From contig OX381710.1 in NCBI GenBank assembly GCA_947462335.1, positions 28,985,772-29,049,771 on the forward strand: a stretch of 64,000 nt of DNA. The letters are read 5' to 3'. This DNA comes from Harmothoe impar (Eukaryota > Annelida > Polychaeta > Phyllodocida > Polynoidae). The translations under genes were made by a program, and so were the position numbers. The notes beneath the pieces were generated by a model. The model did not search any database and was not told the DNA's origin. It was given only the letters and a program-made list of their open reading frames with translations. Positions 11,447 to 24,000 of this stretch are shown piece by piece; within the stretch, counting starts at the first letter, position 1, and each line of letters opens with the position of its first letter.

Positions 11447-14400
11447 TTAGTACATAGATGGCAATGAAGCCCTCCATCCATGCCTCAATTTCTGGGACAG
11501 TTCTTGAACCAAATCAGAATATTGAGCATCATCCGCAACATTGTTGTCTTCTAGGGGATCCAGTGAGTGCAGGTACAGTTCTCTTGCCCTAACATCACTC
11601 CAGTTACCTTGAAAGTAGTTAGGATCGAACCCTATCCACTCTGTATATCGAACCTCCATCATCCGCATACTGTAACCCATAATCTCGATATCCTTCAGTC
11701 GTGGCTTGTCACTATTCCTCTGAGGTACTTCTGATGGTCTAGGATACTGACTAAATGCAGCCTCCTTCCAATTGACGTTCTTTCTGCTCCTTTTCACAGT
11801 GGGTGCTATTAGATGAGCAAAGCTGGATCCTTCAGTGCAAAGTTTGATTGAATGAGAGTCTATTGGACATGTTTGTAGGGAATTTAACCCAGCCAGATCA
11901 GCAAGAGTGGGAAATAGGTCAACCAGCTCCACCAGTTCTTGTGCCCTTCTAGAACTCCCATGTTGGTTATATGTTTGTGCCTGTACCTTCTCCCATTTCC
12001 GAGTACTAGTATTTGATTGTTGTTGTCTGTGTGGTCTTGTATGCACTGAGCTGTGTGCATGCCCCTTCAGGGGGTCTATCATGGGGTAGAGAACTTCGTG
12101 CCCTTCTATCTTATGGGTGACCCCTGGTATGGAAAACATCAAGGGGACACGCACAGAGACTTCAAAGTTGCTGTACTTGGACCACTCCTGGTGTTCACCA
12201 AGTGACCAACCTATAAATACATGACAAACATAAATATGTATCATTAGTTCATCAGCTTTTGTTTTTAAGACATATTAATAAATGCAGGAGCTTGTAGATT
12301 GAATGGCCTTTTTTAAAAGCAAGATCTTTCCTCATATACACATCAACAAAGAATTCATGGATTTGTGTTATAATTTATTACAATATGATATGACAGTTGC
12401 ATTCCCCTTTACTTTTATGAATGTAGGGTTTATATATTAATGGTAAATTAGTTCAATTTAATTTTTCTGCTCCCCTTTCATGGACCCCATGATACTAGAT
12501 GTCACTCAAACATAATACTTGGAAAAGGCAACTAAATAGACAAACCATGATCTCCGGTGAAGACAACAATAGTGTTGTTCGACAGTCCTGCCTGGTCAAG
12601 TGCATGTAACACCCGACCCACCTGTGTGTCCATGTATGAAGTAGCGGCATAGTAACTCTGTCGGACCAAAAGCTGTGAAAACAAAAATAATGGGTGTTTT
12701 TCTTAACGGTCTGTTTTTCCAGCTCACTGGTTACTTGTAACTTTTATTTCCCAATTTGGTCACTAGACTACATGCATTAGATTAAAGATATGATATCAAC
12801 AAAAATTATGTTCATTTGATAAATTCTCACTGGACTTAATTTACTAAATACCTGGAAATCGTTAGGGAGGGGTCCAAATGGATAAGAAACATTAAGTTGT
12901 TCCACATCCTCTCGACGACGGAGATCGGTCCATGGATTCCAGGCAACCAGTGGCATGTTAGGAGGTAGATGGGGATTGGGTGCTGGGTCTACATCCGACA
13001 ATGGGTATAGGTCTGATGGATGACACAATGACACACATAATGTTCACATACCAGCCAATACGTAACATTGGTTTTATTTCATTTTTAGTTACATTATGAT
13101 TTTGGGTGAATATAGGTAGTAATTTGACCAACTTCTTCAGCGATAGGTCAAAGGTAATGTTGACAGATGTAATATATTAACTTGATCTTAATGAAAAATT
13201 TGCTATATTCAGATCTTTCTCATAATGTTTCAATTTGTTTTTGTTTTTTTAAATGTATCAGTGAAAGAGACTTACCTAAATATTCCTTTGGATATTTCAG
13301 TGGTATGTGTGGCTTGTGAAAGCCAACTGCCAAGAAGAATGGTTTTGAGTTAACCCTTGATAAATTGGCCAACATTTGGGTGGCATAGTCAGCAATTTGT
13401 ATGTCAGGCAAGGATTGTTCAGGCATATCAGAAACTGTTACTGGACATACCAAGTTCATATGTAGTTTGCCATCTATTCCAGGGCATACCTAAAATTGGT
13501 AAAGAATTAATATGAAAGATAGGTATTAGATATGGTAACAACTATGCTAACACTGGTATGGAGGGCAATCAATCAAGCATCAATGGCCTGGTCAAAGGAT
13601 TACAAAATGGATGTGTTCTTTACCCAACCGTTCTGCCGTAATCAGTACTCTTCAAATAGTGGTTATGCATACATCATTTTCATAAATACACATTTTTACT
13701 TTTCATATAGATATGGCTATGCATCACAGCCATTAAGGCTTAACAGTCTCATAGAGCACAAGTTTATACACTAAATGGATATCTAAATGTAGTAGCCTAG
13801 TGATGGTAGACAAGCACCTTTTTGTGGCAGAGATATGTTAGATCATTTGAAATGTATAAAGTACTTGTATGGACTAGAGAAAAAGTAATATTGGTATAAC
13901 CTACCTTGGCCATTTTATATTTCTGGGTGGGTGGATGGTAGGCAGGTACTGACCAGCTATATGGAGAGTCATCTGTGTGACCACTTGCTCTACCTGAAAC
14001 ATGAATGACAATGCATTCAATCATAAATGATATCAGTCATCAATGTTAACAGAAATAACTATGTTTTTCCCCCCTCTCTGTACGAAATACAACTAAGTTT
14101 ACCTGGGTGAAACACCTTGCCGATGGAGGCAGTGTGGTAGCCATTATCTTTGAAGTACTGTGGAAGTGTGGTGAAATTTCCGGCTGCTTTACGCCAGTAG
14201 GAATGGAGGTCATATAGATGGGTAGTATCTGGACGCCGGCCAGTTAGGAAAGATGTTCTGCTTGGCCCACAAAATGCTTGCTGCAAAAAAAAAGTAATTA
14301 AGGAGAATTAGAATCATGTGGTTCATTTCATACAATAGGGCTGTAGTTGGTCTATACTACGAGTGTGACTTCATGAGAAAAAAACCAGACAAGGTACAAT

Positions 14401-16974
14401 TAAGCTTTGATATATGGCGACTTTATTTAACAAGCGTTTGGAATTATTTTACTGTGGTAACCATCGGTTATGACAGTAATCAGAACAAGATCTATAAAAT
14501 AATACAGTAGGCCAAACAAGCTACAGCGTAGTGTAAACCCGGAGTGCAGGGAGGTGTTGCCTCAGCAGTAACCAAACCTGACTGACTTCTCATGGGAAGC
14601 CGTCCACCTTACATACAGGGCTGTGGCAGTCACATGACAGTCCCAGCAGCGCCACCAGGTGTTATAGTTATGTAATATGTTAAAAAACCCTTAAAACGAC
14701 ATGTAACGTCAGTAGTATCGGTAACCTTGGTATGTAACCGAATATGATAACGACGGTATATGAAACGAACTGTCGGTACTCATTAAGGAATGAATAAACA
14801 GTAATAAAACCCGTCTTGTGTTACATCATAACAACAGCACACAATAGATATACAAAAAAACATAGCAGTCATAGCTGCCCGTTACAGGGCTATACATGGT
14901 TAGAGTTTGACACGGCCATTTAAAAATTTGACACGGGCGACACGGCTCTTTTAAAAATCGACGGACTCACAAAAATAGAGCAAAACCTGCAAGATAAAAA
15001 GTGAGAACAGCACTAATAAGTGCATTTCAAACCTTACCTACCTGGACATAAGCACGGTCAAAGGTGATTGATTTTGAAGACAGTTGATCAATGTTGGGAG
15101 TTGTAATTTTGGGGTTGCCATAGCATCCGAGAGCGGGACGCAGGTCATCCACGACTATGAACAAAATATTCTTCTGTAATGGGGTCTCCTTAGGTCTTCC
15201 TGTAATGAGTTATTAATCTTATAGTGTTGACCCAATAAAAGAGCTACAGTGGAGCCAAAATGTATGGAAATATATAGACAAATTTAACATTTTAGTATTA
15301 AATAGTTTGTTGATCAAGAAAAGATGGGAAAATGTATGTTATTCATAGCTAACTGCATTATTGATGGGAACAAAAAGAAAAAGTTTTACAAGTCATGAGT
15401 GGCCACGTTCCGCACTAGCGGGATGCAGTGCTTCTACCTTGGGAGACCTATAGCTAAAAATGGTTCCTTGCATGTAAAAATAGGCAATTTTAGGGGTCAT
15501 AACCTTTTGAATCAGTGGTATATAAATATACCTAATGTCACCTGTCCAGATTGGGGGAGTGGCTAGGACCAATCCAAGGATCATGACTTCTAATCCATAC
15601 CAAAGCTGCATGCTTAGCAGACCATTTTTCATAGTTGGTCAAAAATAATAGTTTTCACCAAAAAACAATGATTCATACAAAATCATTTTAGATTTTACCC
15701 CCTATTAAAGTATTTATCTTGTGTAATGGAAAATTACAAACAAATTATATACTATCACGATTATTGACCAACCTAAAAAGTTTTTTTAAAATGGTGAACC
15801 AAGTAATCTTGGCATGGATTCGAAGTCAGGAACCCCTAGATTCATCGACCAGTGTCCTAACCACTCGCCCAATCTGGACAGGTGACATAAGGAGGCAATA
15901 GTGGCCTATAACTGAAAGGTTTATGGCCCCTAGACATGACAGGAACCAGCTTCAGCTAATCAGCTGGCTGCTGTGGTTAGCAGAGGAAAGGGCACTGGTA
16001 CCAGACAAAATGGCGCTAATTTCTTGCTAATGCGGAATACATGTATAGGGTGGCATGACCAGTTATACATTGAATTATAATGTTCATTTTTTATGATAGC
16101 TGCAAGTATGAAACATCATAGAGGTTTATGTCCTTGGAAACATTGAGGGGAAAGTGAAATAAGTGTAGCCTACTCAGTTAATGGGTGTGGACCACTAAAT
16201 TCGACACGGCGACATGGCCGTTTTTGGGCCTAGTGACATGGGACACGAGGAAAATCAGAGATAGTGACATGGGACATGGCCATTTCTTAAAACCGACAGG
16301 GTGACATGGCTATTTCTTAAAATTGACAGGGCGACATGGTCATTTCTTAAAATCGACATGGAAAATTGAGACCCCCCATCCAGACCCCCCAGTTAGCCCA
16401 TAGAAGTGGCCCCTCTCGCCATCTGGCTGGAGCTCCATCCAGATATCGAGAGGGGTCACTCTTAGGGAGTGTTCATTTATTATTTACAGGGGGGGTGGTG
16501 GGTTTGGGGGGGGGGGCGTAAAAATTTCCGACCCCTTCTGAGGGGGGGGGGGGCGTAAAAAATTCTGACCCCTCTTGAGGGGGGGGGGCGTAAAAATTTA
16601 AGCCCCTTTTTAGCCAAAAAGCCCGTGCGTTACTATAGTTCAAAGGGGGGGTGGAAAATTTTCGGCGAGGGGGGCGTGAAACGTTACACGTGCTCTCGAG
16701 GGGGGGGCGTAAAAATGTATGCCCCTCCGCGCGGAATCTCACCACCCCCCCCCCCTGTAATTAATAAATGAACACTCCCTTATGGGCTACCTACTCAGTA
16801 TCAGGCTACTCAGCACTGTGAGTCTGTGTAGTAGGGCCTAGGCCTATACCTACCTCTGACTTTCCCACGCGTTTGTCGTTTGCAGGCAACAATTGCTATC
16901 CCATGTATAATCAGAGTAATAACAATGATCAAAATAATACGTCTGGTATGGTGTGAGATGTCCTGTAATGGCAT
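11447..16974 (-). CDS. IDS: Iduronate-2-sulfatase, complete, eight exons
   Basis: Minus-strand exons are 16974-16854 (start), 15199-15042, 14280-14103, 13993-13905, 13489-13276, 13012-12852, 12672-12546 and 12210-11447 (stop). They sum to 1812 bp, 603 residues; human IDS has 550. IDS is the lysosomal sulfatase that removes 2-O-sulfate from iduronate in dermatan and heparan sulfate. Visible hallmarks are [16 protein letters not shown] (metal-binding Asp pair), the formylglycine site in [58 protein letters not shown] and [17 protein letters not shown]. The N-terminus has RR followed by a long Ile/Val-rich segment, a signal peptide or signal anchor. An in-frame ATG at 17082 would add 36 residues but starts inside the palindromic spacer. 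The last exon has a hydrophilic insertion of roughly 15-20 residues after DPLKG. Intron 1 carries a SINE pair and a TIR element. Confidence 0.95.
15530..15895. mobile_element. Inverted pair of tRNA-derived SINE heads
   Basis: At 15537-15612 (+) and 15812-15892 (-) two related sequences face each other. Read outward to inward, both start ATGTCACCTGTCCAGATTGGG, followed by a box-A-like GAGTGG(T/C)TAGGAC, and about 45 bp later a box-B-like segment (GACTTCGAATCC in the right copy, GACTTCTAATCC in the left). The layout matches a tRNA-related RNA polymerase III promoter, so they are SINE heads and not functional tRNA genes. They sit in IDS intron 1. Confidence 0.65.
16464..16780. mobile_element. 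317-bp TIR element with long G/C tracts (MITE-like)
   Basis: The left end AGGGAGTGTTCATTTATTA and right end (reverse complement AGGGAGTGTTCATTTATTA) form terminal inverted repeats of about 31 bp, with TA immediately outside at both ends. The interior consists of poly-G runs alternating with CGTAAAAATTT. Minus-strand frames give FYAPPP-type repeats that are artefacts. It lies in IDS intron 1. Confidence 0.75.
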
Positions 16975-17057
16975 TGCGATCTTGCTATTAGGCTCAAATG
17001 TGGTGGAAATGAGGAAGCTTGACGCCTTCGTCTGTTTGTAAACAACGCCAACCGGAT

Positions 17058-17179
17058 TAGTCTCCAGAGCAAACGATGGCAAATCTATCCACGTCGCTAC
17101 GCTATGTTACTAGGAGCCAGCTCCGAGTAACATAGAGCAGCGACGTGGATCGATTTGGCAGTGTTTGCTCTGGAGACTA
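17058..17179. promoter_or_regulatory. Large palindrome in the IDS/TXNDC9 head-to-head spacer
   Basis: Arms 17058-17111 and 17126-17179 are 54 bp each and match at about 48 of 54 positions. The 14-bp centre contains GGAGC CA GCTCC and is itself palindromic. The arms include GTCTCCAGAGCAAAC, ATCCACGTCGCT and CTATGTTACT. The spacer separates the divergent starts of IDS (ATG 16974) and TXNDC9 (ATG 17374), so it lies where a shared bidirectional promoter is expected. It could alternatively be a small foldback element. Confidence 0.7.
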
Positions 17180-17373
17180 CCAACCGGATATGACTTTAGT
17201 TGCAACGGGTCGCAGCTGAGTGTGTTCTGCACTTTTTCAGATTTCATTTCCTCTTCCGGTGAATATTGCTTGGAAACGCGGGCGGCGAAGTTTTACAGGT
17301 GCTGTTTAGTTGTGTTTACACACGTGCATAGACAGGACCGAACACATTTCCAGCGCTACACCCAAACACTAAA

Positions 17374-19046
17374 ATGGTAGGTGCCCATTTATTTGTGAAA
17401 TTAGAGTTTAATATATCAAATCATGGTTATAAGTGTTCGATTCCAAGTTCAGTCCGTCACATCCTCAGTCAGTACGCAGCGCCTGCGTTCGCCGTTTGTC
17501 GATGATTCATCATGATCATGATTAATTCTAGACTACTCTAGACTACAACATGTCAACACAAGATAGCCCGACTACCCTAGTTGTAACGTGAAACGCTACC
17601 AGGTCCAGTGAGTGGATAACACCCTCAATTTCGTTAGCAAATTGCAATGAGGATCATAATCAGATATTGATAAAGGGAACTTCAAGTATTCATGAACTTG
17701 AGTCTTGATGGATGAAGGGTTCGCTTTGAGTTTAATCTAAAAAGTGAAAAATAACAGATGCCGGCCATGGCGTCCTAGGCTAGGCCTAGTGCCGATATCT
17801 ATGCATTTCATTTAGGCTATCGTATTACTGTTTTAAAAACGCTATGGCCTATGACTATGAATTTAATCAGTAATTAGTCCTAGATTATAATTTATACTTT
17901 ATCTCATTGATTATACACTGTCTATAGGTCGTCGATTTGCTTTATCCTGCTTACTTTGGATCAGATAAACAATTTTCAGATTAAAAACTTTAATACATGG
18001 GATTTTATCATGTACTAGGCTAGGCTAACCAGCAAAGCAACATGGTTGAACATGTCACAGGGGGTGGATTTTGGGTGGAGGAGATCAAACTAATTTGGAC
18101 ACTTTGAGGGGGCCAAACACATTTGGATCCCTCTTGAGGGGGCCAAACACATTTGGATCCCTCTTGAGACTTGAGGAGATGGGGATCAATATATAGAGTA
18201 TATAGTTATTAACAGCTAGTAGGACTGTCATAGATTATTGTGAATCATTGTGAATCATTCATCATGCAATTCAGTACAATAGTAAGTATTTGGTAGTGTA
18301 GGATTTAGTTACAGGAAAACATTAAATTTAAAAAAAACATGCTTGTGTTACAATGTTCATGTTTGATATTTCAGATGGACGCACAAGGTATGATGCAGCA
18401 GGCTGTGGAGGCCCAGCTGATGCATGCTGCCCAGATGGCTGAGGCGCAGCTTGATGCAGAGATCGAAAAGCTTGACAAACTTGACGAGGACGACATGGAG
18501 ACACTGCGAAAAAAGCGAATTGCAGCCATGAAAAAGCAGCAAGCACAGAAACAAGAATGGCTTGCACAGGGACATGGGAAATACGAAGAGATCCCAGAGG
18601 AGAAAGAGTTCTTTGAAGTATGCAAGAAGAACAAGCGTGTTGCCTGCCATTTCTTCCGCGATAGCACAGAGCGCTGCAAGATCATCGACAAGCACATGGC
18701 TGAGCTTGCCCCGAAACATCTTGAAACCAAGTTCTGCAAGATCAACGCAGAGAAGTGCCCATTCCTTACACAACGTCTGCGGATCAAAATGCTTCCCACT
18801 ATCTGCATGTCCAAGGACAGCAAGACCTGTGACTGGATCATTGGGTTCGATGACATGGGTGGCGTGGATGATTTCCCAGCTGAGATGCTCGAGTGGAGGA
18901 TGGGACAAAATGACATTGTGCACTACTCTGGCGATTTGCTCACACCACCGTGGCAGCCCAACCAGAAGAAAATCACTATCCTTGGAAACCCAAAGAAAAC
19001 GATAAGAGAAAACGGATCAGATAGCAGTGACGATGATGACTGGTGA
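17374..19046 (+). CDS. TXNDC9: Thioredoxin domain-containing protein 9, complete
   Basis: Exon 1 ends in an ATG (17374-17376) directly followed by the donor GTAGGT. After a 998-bp intron the acceptor TTTCAG is followed at 18375 by ATGGACGCACAAGG and 223 codons to TGA at 19044-19046, so the spliced message begins ATG-ATG and either could start. TXNDC9 (about 226 residues in human) is a phosducin-like cofactor of the CCT/TRiC chaperonin. Seen here: an N-terminal helical region with VEAQLMHAAQMAEAQLDAEI, then EFFEVCKKNKRVACHFFRD, RCKIIDKHMAELAPKHLETKF, a cis-proline region KMLPTICM, and a C-terminal GVDDFPAEMLEWRMG, ending in an acidic SSDDDDW tail. There is no CxxC redox pair, as expected for the family. 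Extra cysteines (FCKINAEKC, TICM, KTC) are unusual. Possible polyadenylation signal ATTAAA near 19324. Confidence 0.95.
17377..18374 (+). other. TXNDC9 intron 1
   Basis: 998-bp intron with GTAGGT donor and TTTGATATTTCAG acceptor. At about 18105-18170 it contains two tandem copies of GGGGGCCAAACACATTTGG ATCCCTCTTGA. No coding potential. Confidence 0.8.
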
Positions 19047-19684
19047 TCTGAAAGACAGACTGAGAACAAAAACACGACAGAAAAAAGACTTTCATGTTAA
19101 AATTACCTTTTATTATTATATTGAGGTTGTATACAATATTACAATGTATACTTTAGTGAGATCATATGAACTGCCATATAGGTAGTTGGAACTGCCTTCC
19201 CATACTATTTCATTTCCATTTCTTGTGGCGGATGGCGCTTGATTGCTGTACAGTTGTATTCAAACATGAATGATCTGAGAGTGTATGTACGTGGTCTTGT
19301 ATGAGTTTTGATATTCTAAAATGATTAAATAAGTTATAGCTTTTACCATTTATCTGAAATTATTCAAATTATGAATAAGGTTTGTTATCACATTACTGAC
19401 CGGGATATTCGATGTATCGCATTACAGAGGAGTCGACATTCCCTTTGTCCCATTCAATCATTAAAGTATTTGCGATATTCAAAATATGTCTGCTCTTCTT
19501 ATTTCTTTTAAGTACTGCCGGTATTGCTCATGGGAAGTCTTTTGATATGATATTATGACAGTCAAAGGAGAGAGCACGCAACAATAATGTTTACAATAAC
19601 CTGGCAGTGCCCTCCTTCGTCGTAAATTCTAGCAGATGCACCAACGGGTGAACACACGTTATGTCAAACTTTCAAATATATAAC

Positions 19685-20138
19685 CAGGGTTGCCACTGTC
19701 AGGGAAAATGTCAGGGAAAAAATTTTTTGTTCCAGGTCAGGGAAATGTCAGGGAATTTCAGATTTTTTTGCGAAATGTCAGGGAAAATAATATTTTCTGA
19801 AAATGTCAGGGAAAATAACATTATGTCAGGGAAAATCTTTGAAATACAAAAAAAGTCACCTGTTTTCTCTGAAAAAAGCCTGTATTTTACTAAGATTTTA
19901 AGGCAGAAAAATATCTAAATCCTCAAAAAGGAGGGGGTAAAATTTTGCACGCACGCGATACACAGGACCACTTTCTAAGTAGAAGATAACTTTAAAAAGA
20001 GAGCATATTCATAGTTGGAGGGCATTTAAAATTATTGGGTTTATATCGCGATTGTCAGGGAAATTTGATATAACGTCAGGGAAATGTCAGGGAAAAGTCA
20101 GGGAATTCAAAACTACCTTGTCAGTGGCAACCCTGATA
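19685..20138. mobile_element. TIR element with GTCAGGGAAA subrepeats
   Basis: The left end CAGGGTTGCCACTG and the right end CAGTGGCAACCCTG are inverted repeats. The interior is built of repeated ATGTCAGGGAAA blocks on the left and GTCAGGGAAA near the right end, with AT-rich spacers. Non-autonomous, located between TXNDC9 and the receptor gene. Confidence 0.75.
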
Positions 20139-20257
20139 ACAAATGAAAACGTGTACACATTTCAAATACTGAGTCACATCTGTGCTCTGTGTAATACCAT
20201 TATCATCTTGGCACGTCTATCACAATAGAAAACCACAACCTGAATCTACTTCTGTAG

Positions 20258-20324
20258 TCTTGACTACCGTAAAACCTTTCGTATAATCCTTGGTGATATA
20301 GGATACGTGAGGTTTTACGGTAGT
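20258..20324. repeat. Hairpin repeat GACTACCGTAAAACC...GGTTTTACGGTAGTC
   Basis: Arms of about 26 bp, of which the outer 16 bp are perfect, surround a short AT-rich loop. Probably the collapsed remnant of a small TIR element. The rest of 19047-21039 is AT-rich intergenic sequence, plus a fragment of a dispersed family (TTTAAGGACGGC, 20917) that recurs at 22197, 25606 and 41172. Confidence 0.7.
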
Positions 20325-21039
20325 CGTCAACCACGTACTACGGACAAGTTATTTACTGCTAGATGGAGGGGCTTGGTGGACATTTCCATACCGTGACAGA
20401 AACTAGAAGCTCTAAAAAGCTAGCTAAAACCCTCCCTCCCTCAATAAAAAAAACACGTGACTCCAAATGTTCTCATTACTGCCATAATCATTTTGTTGTG
20501 TTGTCCACCAACCACCAAGCCCTTTCCCATCTAGCAATTCAATTTAATTACTCCTCCCTGAGCAACGTACACCTATAGCATTAACAGTCCATCTCTATAC
20601 AAACGGACAATCCATATAACATTACTAATGCTGTAGTTGTACATGTCACCATATACCGGTACATGGAAGGCGCTACCCAAAAGGTTGACCTCACATGTTC
20701 CTTAGCGGGTAATAACCTTTCCTGCGCCCTATAAGCATTCTACATCCAATGGGTTCAGGGATGTAGAATTTTGTCTACATTAATTAACGGAATATGCCGA
20801 CTGGTATCCTGTCGCTACAAATCATCGTCGTTATGCTGTGATGCAATGGACACATGCATTACCAATGGCAGTTCGTGGTTTTAATAGCAACTATCTTCTA
20901 GACAAGGACATGTGTCACCCCTTTAAGGACGGCGGCATGTTGGCCTCAAGCAGCAATTTAGAACCACACGGCCCGGGACATTGCTCTGGAGACTGGACTC
21001 TCTTATATGTTATGAATAATTAGTTCATATCAACGTTCG

Positions 21040-24000
21040 TCATGATAAACTGGAGTTCTCCCCGCCGTCATAAAGATGGTATGACCAGTAACATATATTA
21101 AACACCAAGAATGACGTTGGGAATAGAAAACGGGACACTTTGTCGATGAGGCTGACACTGTTGTACCCCGTGTTGGCCGGCCTCGAGTGGTTCTGCCGAT
21201 AGATGGCGTTCCCCAGAAGACAATAGAGAAACTTCCGGCAGCAGTGGTGGTGTGTGGGAATGGGACGTCTAGGTCGGCGCGTGCATGACGTATTGGTAGC
21301 TCCCGTGAGCATGAGCAGTGCATCACCGTTAATGTGCCGTCCTTTGATGGCGTAGGTTTGCTTTTCCATCTCCTCATGCTCGTCACCATCCTAGTGAAAA
21401 CAAAGACGAAGTCAAAGTTACAATGGAACATCAAGAAAAAGGGCACTTCCTAAAGAAGTAGAAACAAATGCTTTTTGGTGAGAACAGGAAGTGTGGGTAT
21501 AGGAATACTATAATAGAATGTATAGGGCCCAGCTCATGAGAAAGCATACAGATGGGGGTGCAGAGGGGTCCCCCCCATAGGTCACAAAGTCGCCTCTTTT
21601 AAGGGCTACAGGTCCCAACGTCGCTTTTTTTGCAAAAATATCCAGGTCGCAGGTCACTTTTTCATTATATAACAGTATGGCCATTTGAAAACAGCAGGTC
21701 GCAGGTCACAAAAATTAATGGTGCAGGTCGAAAAGTCGCCTGGAAAACGGCCCAGGTCGCCAGGTCGCCGAAAACCCCTCTAGAGCCACACAGACCCCAA
21801 GAGTCCCGTTTGGGAGTCCTGGACTCATATAGTGCGGGACTCGCCGCAATCGGAGACTCGGTGGTCTGGAATTTTGCCAGTATGGGTGTCTTAATATAAG
21901 GGGGTCTGGGAATCTAGAGAGTCTGGATCTGGACCCTGCATACATGGGTTCATACCTCGTCCTCGTCCTGGCTCTCTGGGTCGTGGTAGATCTCCCCACT
22001 GCCGTGCTTGGTGAAGAAGTGCACGCCGGCAAACTGAATGACAGTGGCCAGTACGAAGAGGAAGCACACGGCCACGAAGTAGTCCAGGGCTGTGGAGTAG
22101 GACACCTTTGGGAGGTCATTCCTGTTGTCGATACCCAGGAAGCACATGGTGAGCACGGTGGTGATCCCTGTGGATGCACATGGACATGTATTAAGCCTTT
22201 AAGGACGGCATGTTGCCCTCAAGTGGCAATTGGTGTCATGATTGAAGCAATGTAGTGGCCGCAAGTAACTCGCAAGTAACTCGCTGAGGCCGTTTTATTT
22301 TGATAACTAAGAATACGGATCCGCCGCCGGGATCTTGGCATGTTGCAAAGATAGAATGAGGCCTTTCAGATTGGCACATTTCTCAAAATACCTTCATTAG
22401 ATTACCCAAAAATAAGGTTTCACATGCCTTTTTTCCTGTGCCCTGTGAGAAATGTTGGTACTCCAGGGTGTGTGTAAATCAGCCTTTTTACCCCTCTGCC
22501 CACCCAAAATATTCACTGTAAAAGCCCGTAGTATTTTGAACATTACAGCATCGTACGACCCTTAAAGCACCAAGGTATTGTCTGTAAAGGAATGCATCTG
22601 AGTTATCATAGAGTGCCTCGTTCACTTGGTCACCATCGCTACCAAATACTAAATAGTGCAATCCTGTACGGCGTAAGTAGTATAGGAAAGTTGTAGTTAA
22701 AGTAGGCGAGTGCCGTATTAAAGTAGTATATGGAAATAAGTAATTTTATCAGGGTCTCAAATTATTGACTCTACTTTGAGATTTCGCTGTGTGTGTATGT
22801 ATGGGCTTGTGTAAACCATATGTGATGGATATTATTATCTATCTAGATAATACTTATTATCTTCAGAAATATACACATGTGGCAGAAATAGACATATCAG
22901 GTTGAAGGTGCCAGGGATATATAGACCAATCGGTCTCTTTCTGCACCTACCCAGTGCTATCCTGTCAGCGGTGGCCTCCCTGTTGATCCAGAACCCGACC
23001 CAGGAAATGATGGTCAGCAGGGTACAGGGTACGTAGACATTGATCATGAAATAACCCATGTGACGCCTTAGTTTGAAGACCACGTAGAGGGTAGAGTACT
23101 GCCCCTCACCACCTCTAATACCTGGCCGCCATATCGCCGCTGAAATGTTGAAAGGAAGGCAATGGTATTTTTACAAAAGCAGATGCATGTACATACATTC
23201 ATAATGATGGTAGCAATTTTTGGAAAACAAACGCTGTTTGGATTGGTTACTAAGGATTTAACCTGGCAATTATACCATGCATACATGATCCTAAATCTTT
23301 ATATAAAATGAATCCATAAATGTTGAATTACTCGAGAATTCTAGGTGGAAATGCGTGAATGCATCAGACAATTAATATTTAGTATGACCTTTAATATTCC
23401 GCTAAGCTACATACAGGCATATAGGGGTCTTTACCTTTGTTATGGCGTCCACTGTCGTTCCCAGCTGGATAACCAATGAGATCGAACTGTGAGAGACGCA
23501 TGTCCGCTGCCATTTTGATGGAGTGTAAAGTGCCGTGGGTCCAAACGTAACGCACGTCCGACGTGTCATAACCGTCTGTAATCAATCACAACCCACAAAC
23601 TTGTAGTAGACCAGCAGTGATTGGTTTATAGATAATTATCATGCAATTAATATGCCTGATCAATTTCCCATTCATAACATCAATAGGCTAAGTTGTTGTT
23701 ACCAACGGTTTAGCTACTAAGGCCAAATCTTTTAAAAAAAGCTTTGTTTCGGGTAACATTGGTAGAAAGTCTAGGGTCAGTAGGTCGGATGTTTCTTTTT
23801 TTACTTCTTTTTTTTACAGCCCTCTATGATACCTTTAAATTGAACGAAAAAAATATGTAAAAATGGGAATATCCTTTGGCCATTTCTACATATATATATA
23901 TAGGTATGCTATAGGCTCCCTGAGCACAGTCAGACATTATTTCAACCAAATCTTACGGCTTCCAAACTGGAGAGGGCAAGTCTGTGTGTCCATTGGAAAG

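Noticed and set aside
15805..15892. Functional tRNA gene
   Set aside because: Box A and B are present but no cloverleaf with a proper acceptor stem forms; a diverged inverted copy nearby fits a SINE.
16473..16745. Pro-rich FYAPPP ORF (minus)
   Set aside because: Lies entirely inside a TIR element made of poly-G tracts.
18357..18923. Two long minus-strand ORFs opposite TXNDC9
   Set aside because: Antisense shadows of a conserved coding exon.
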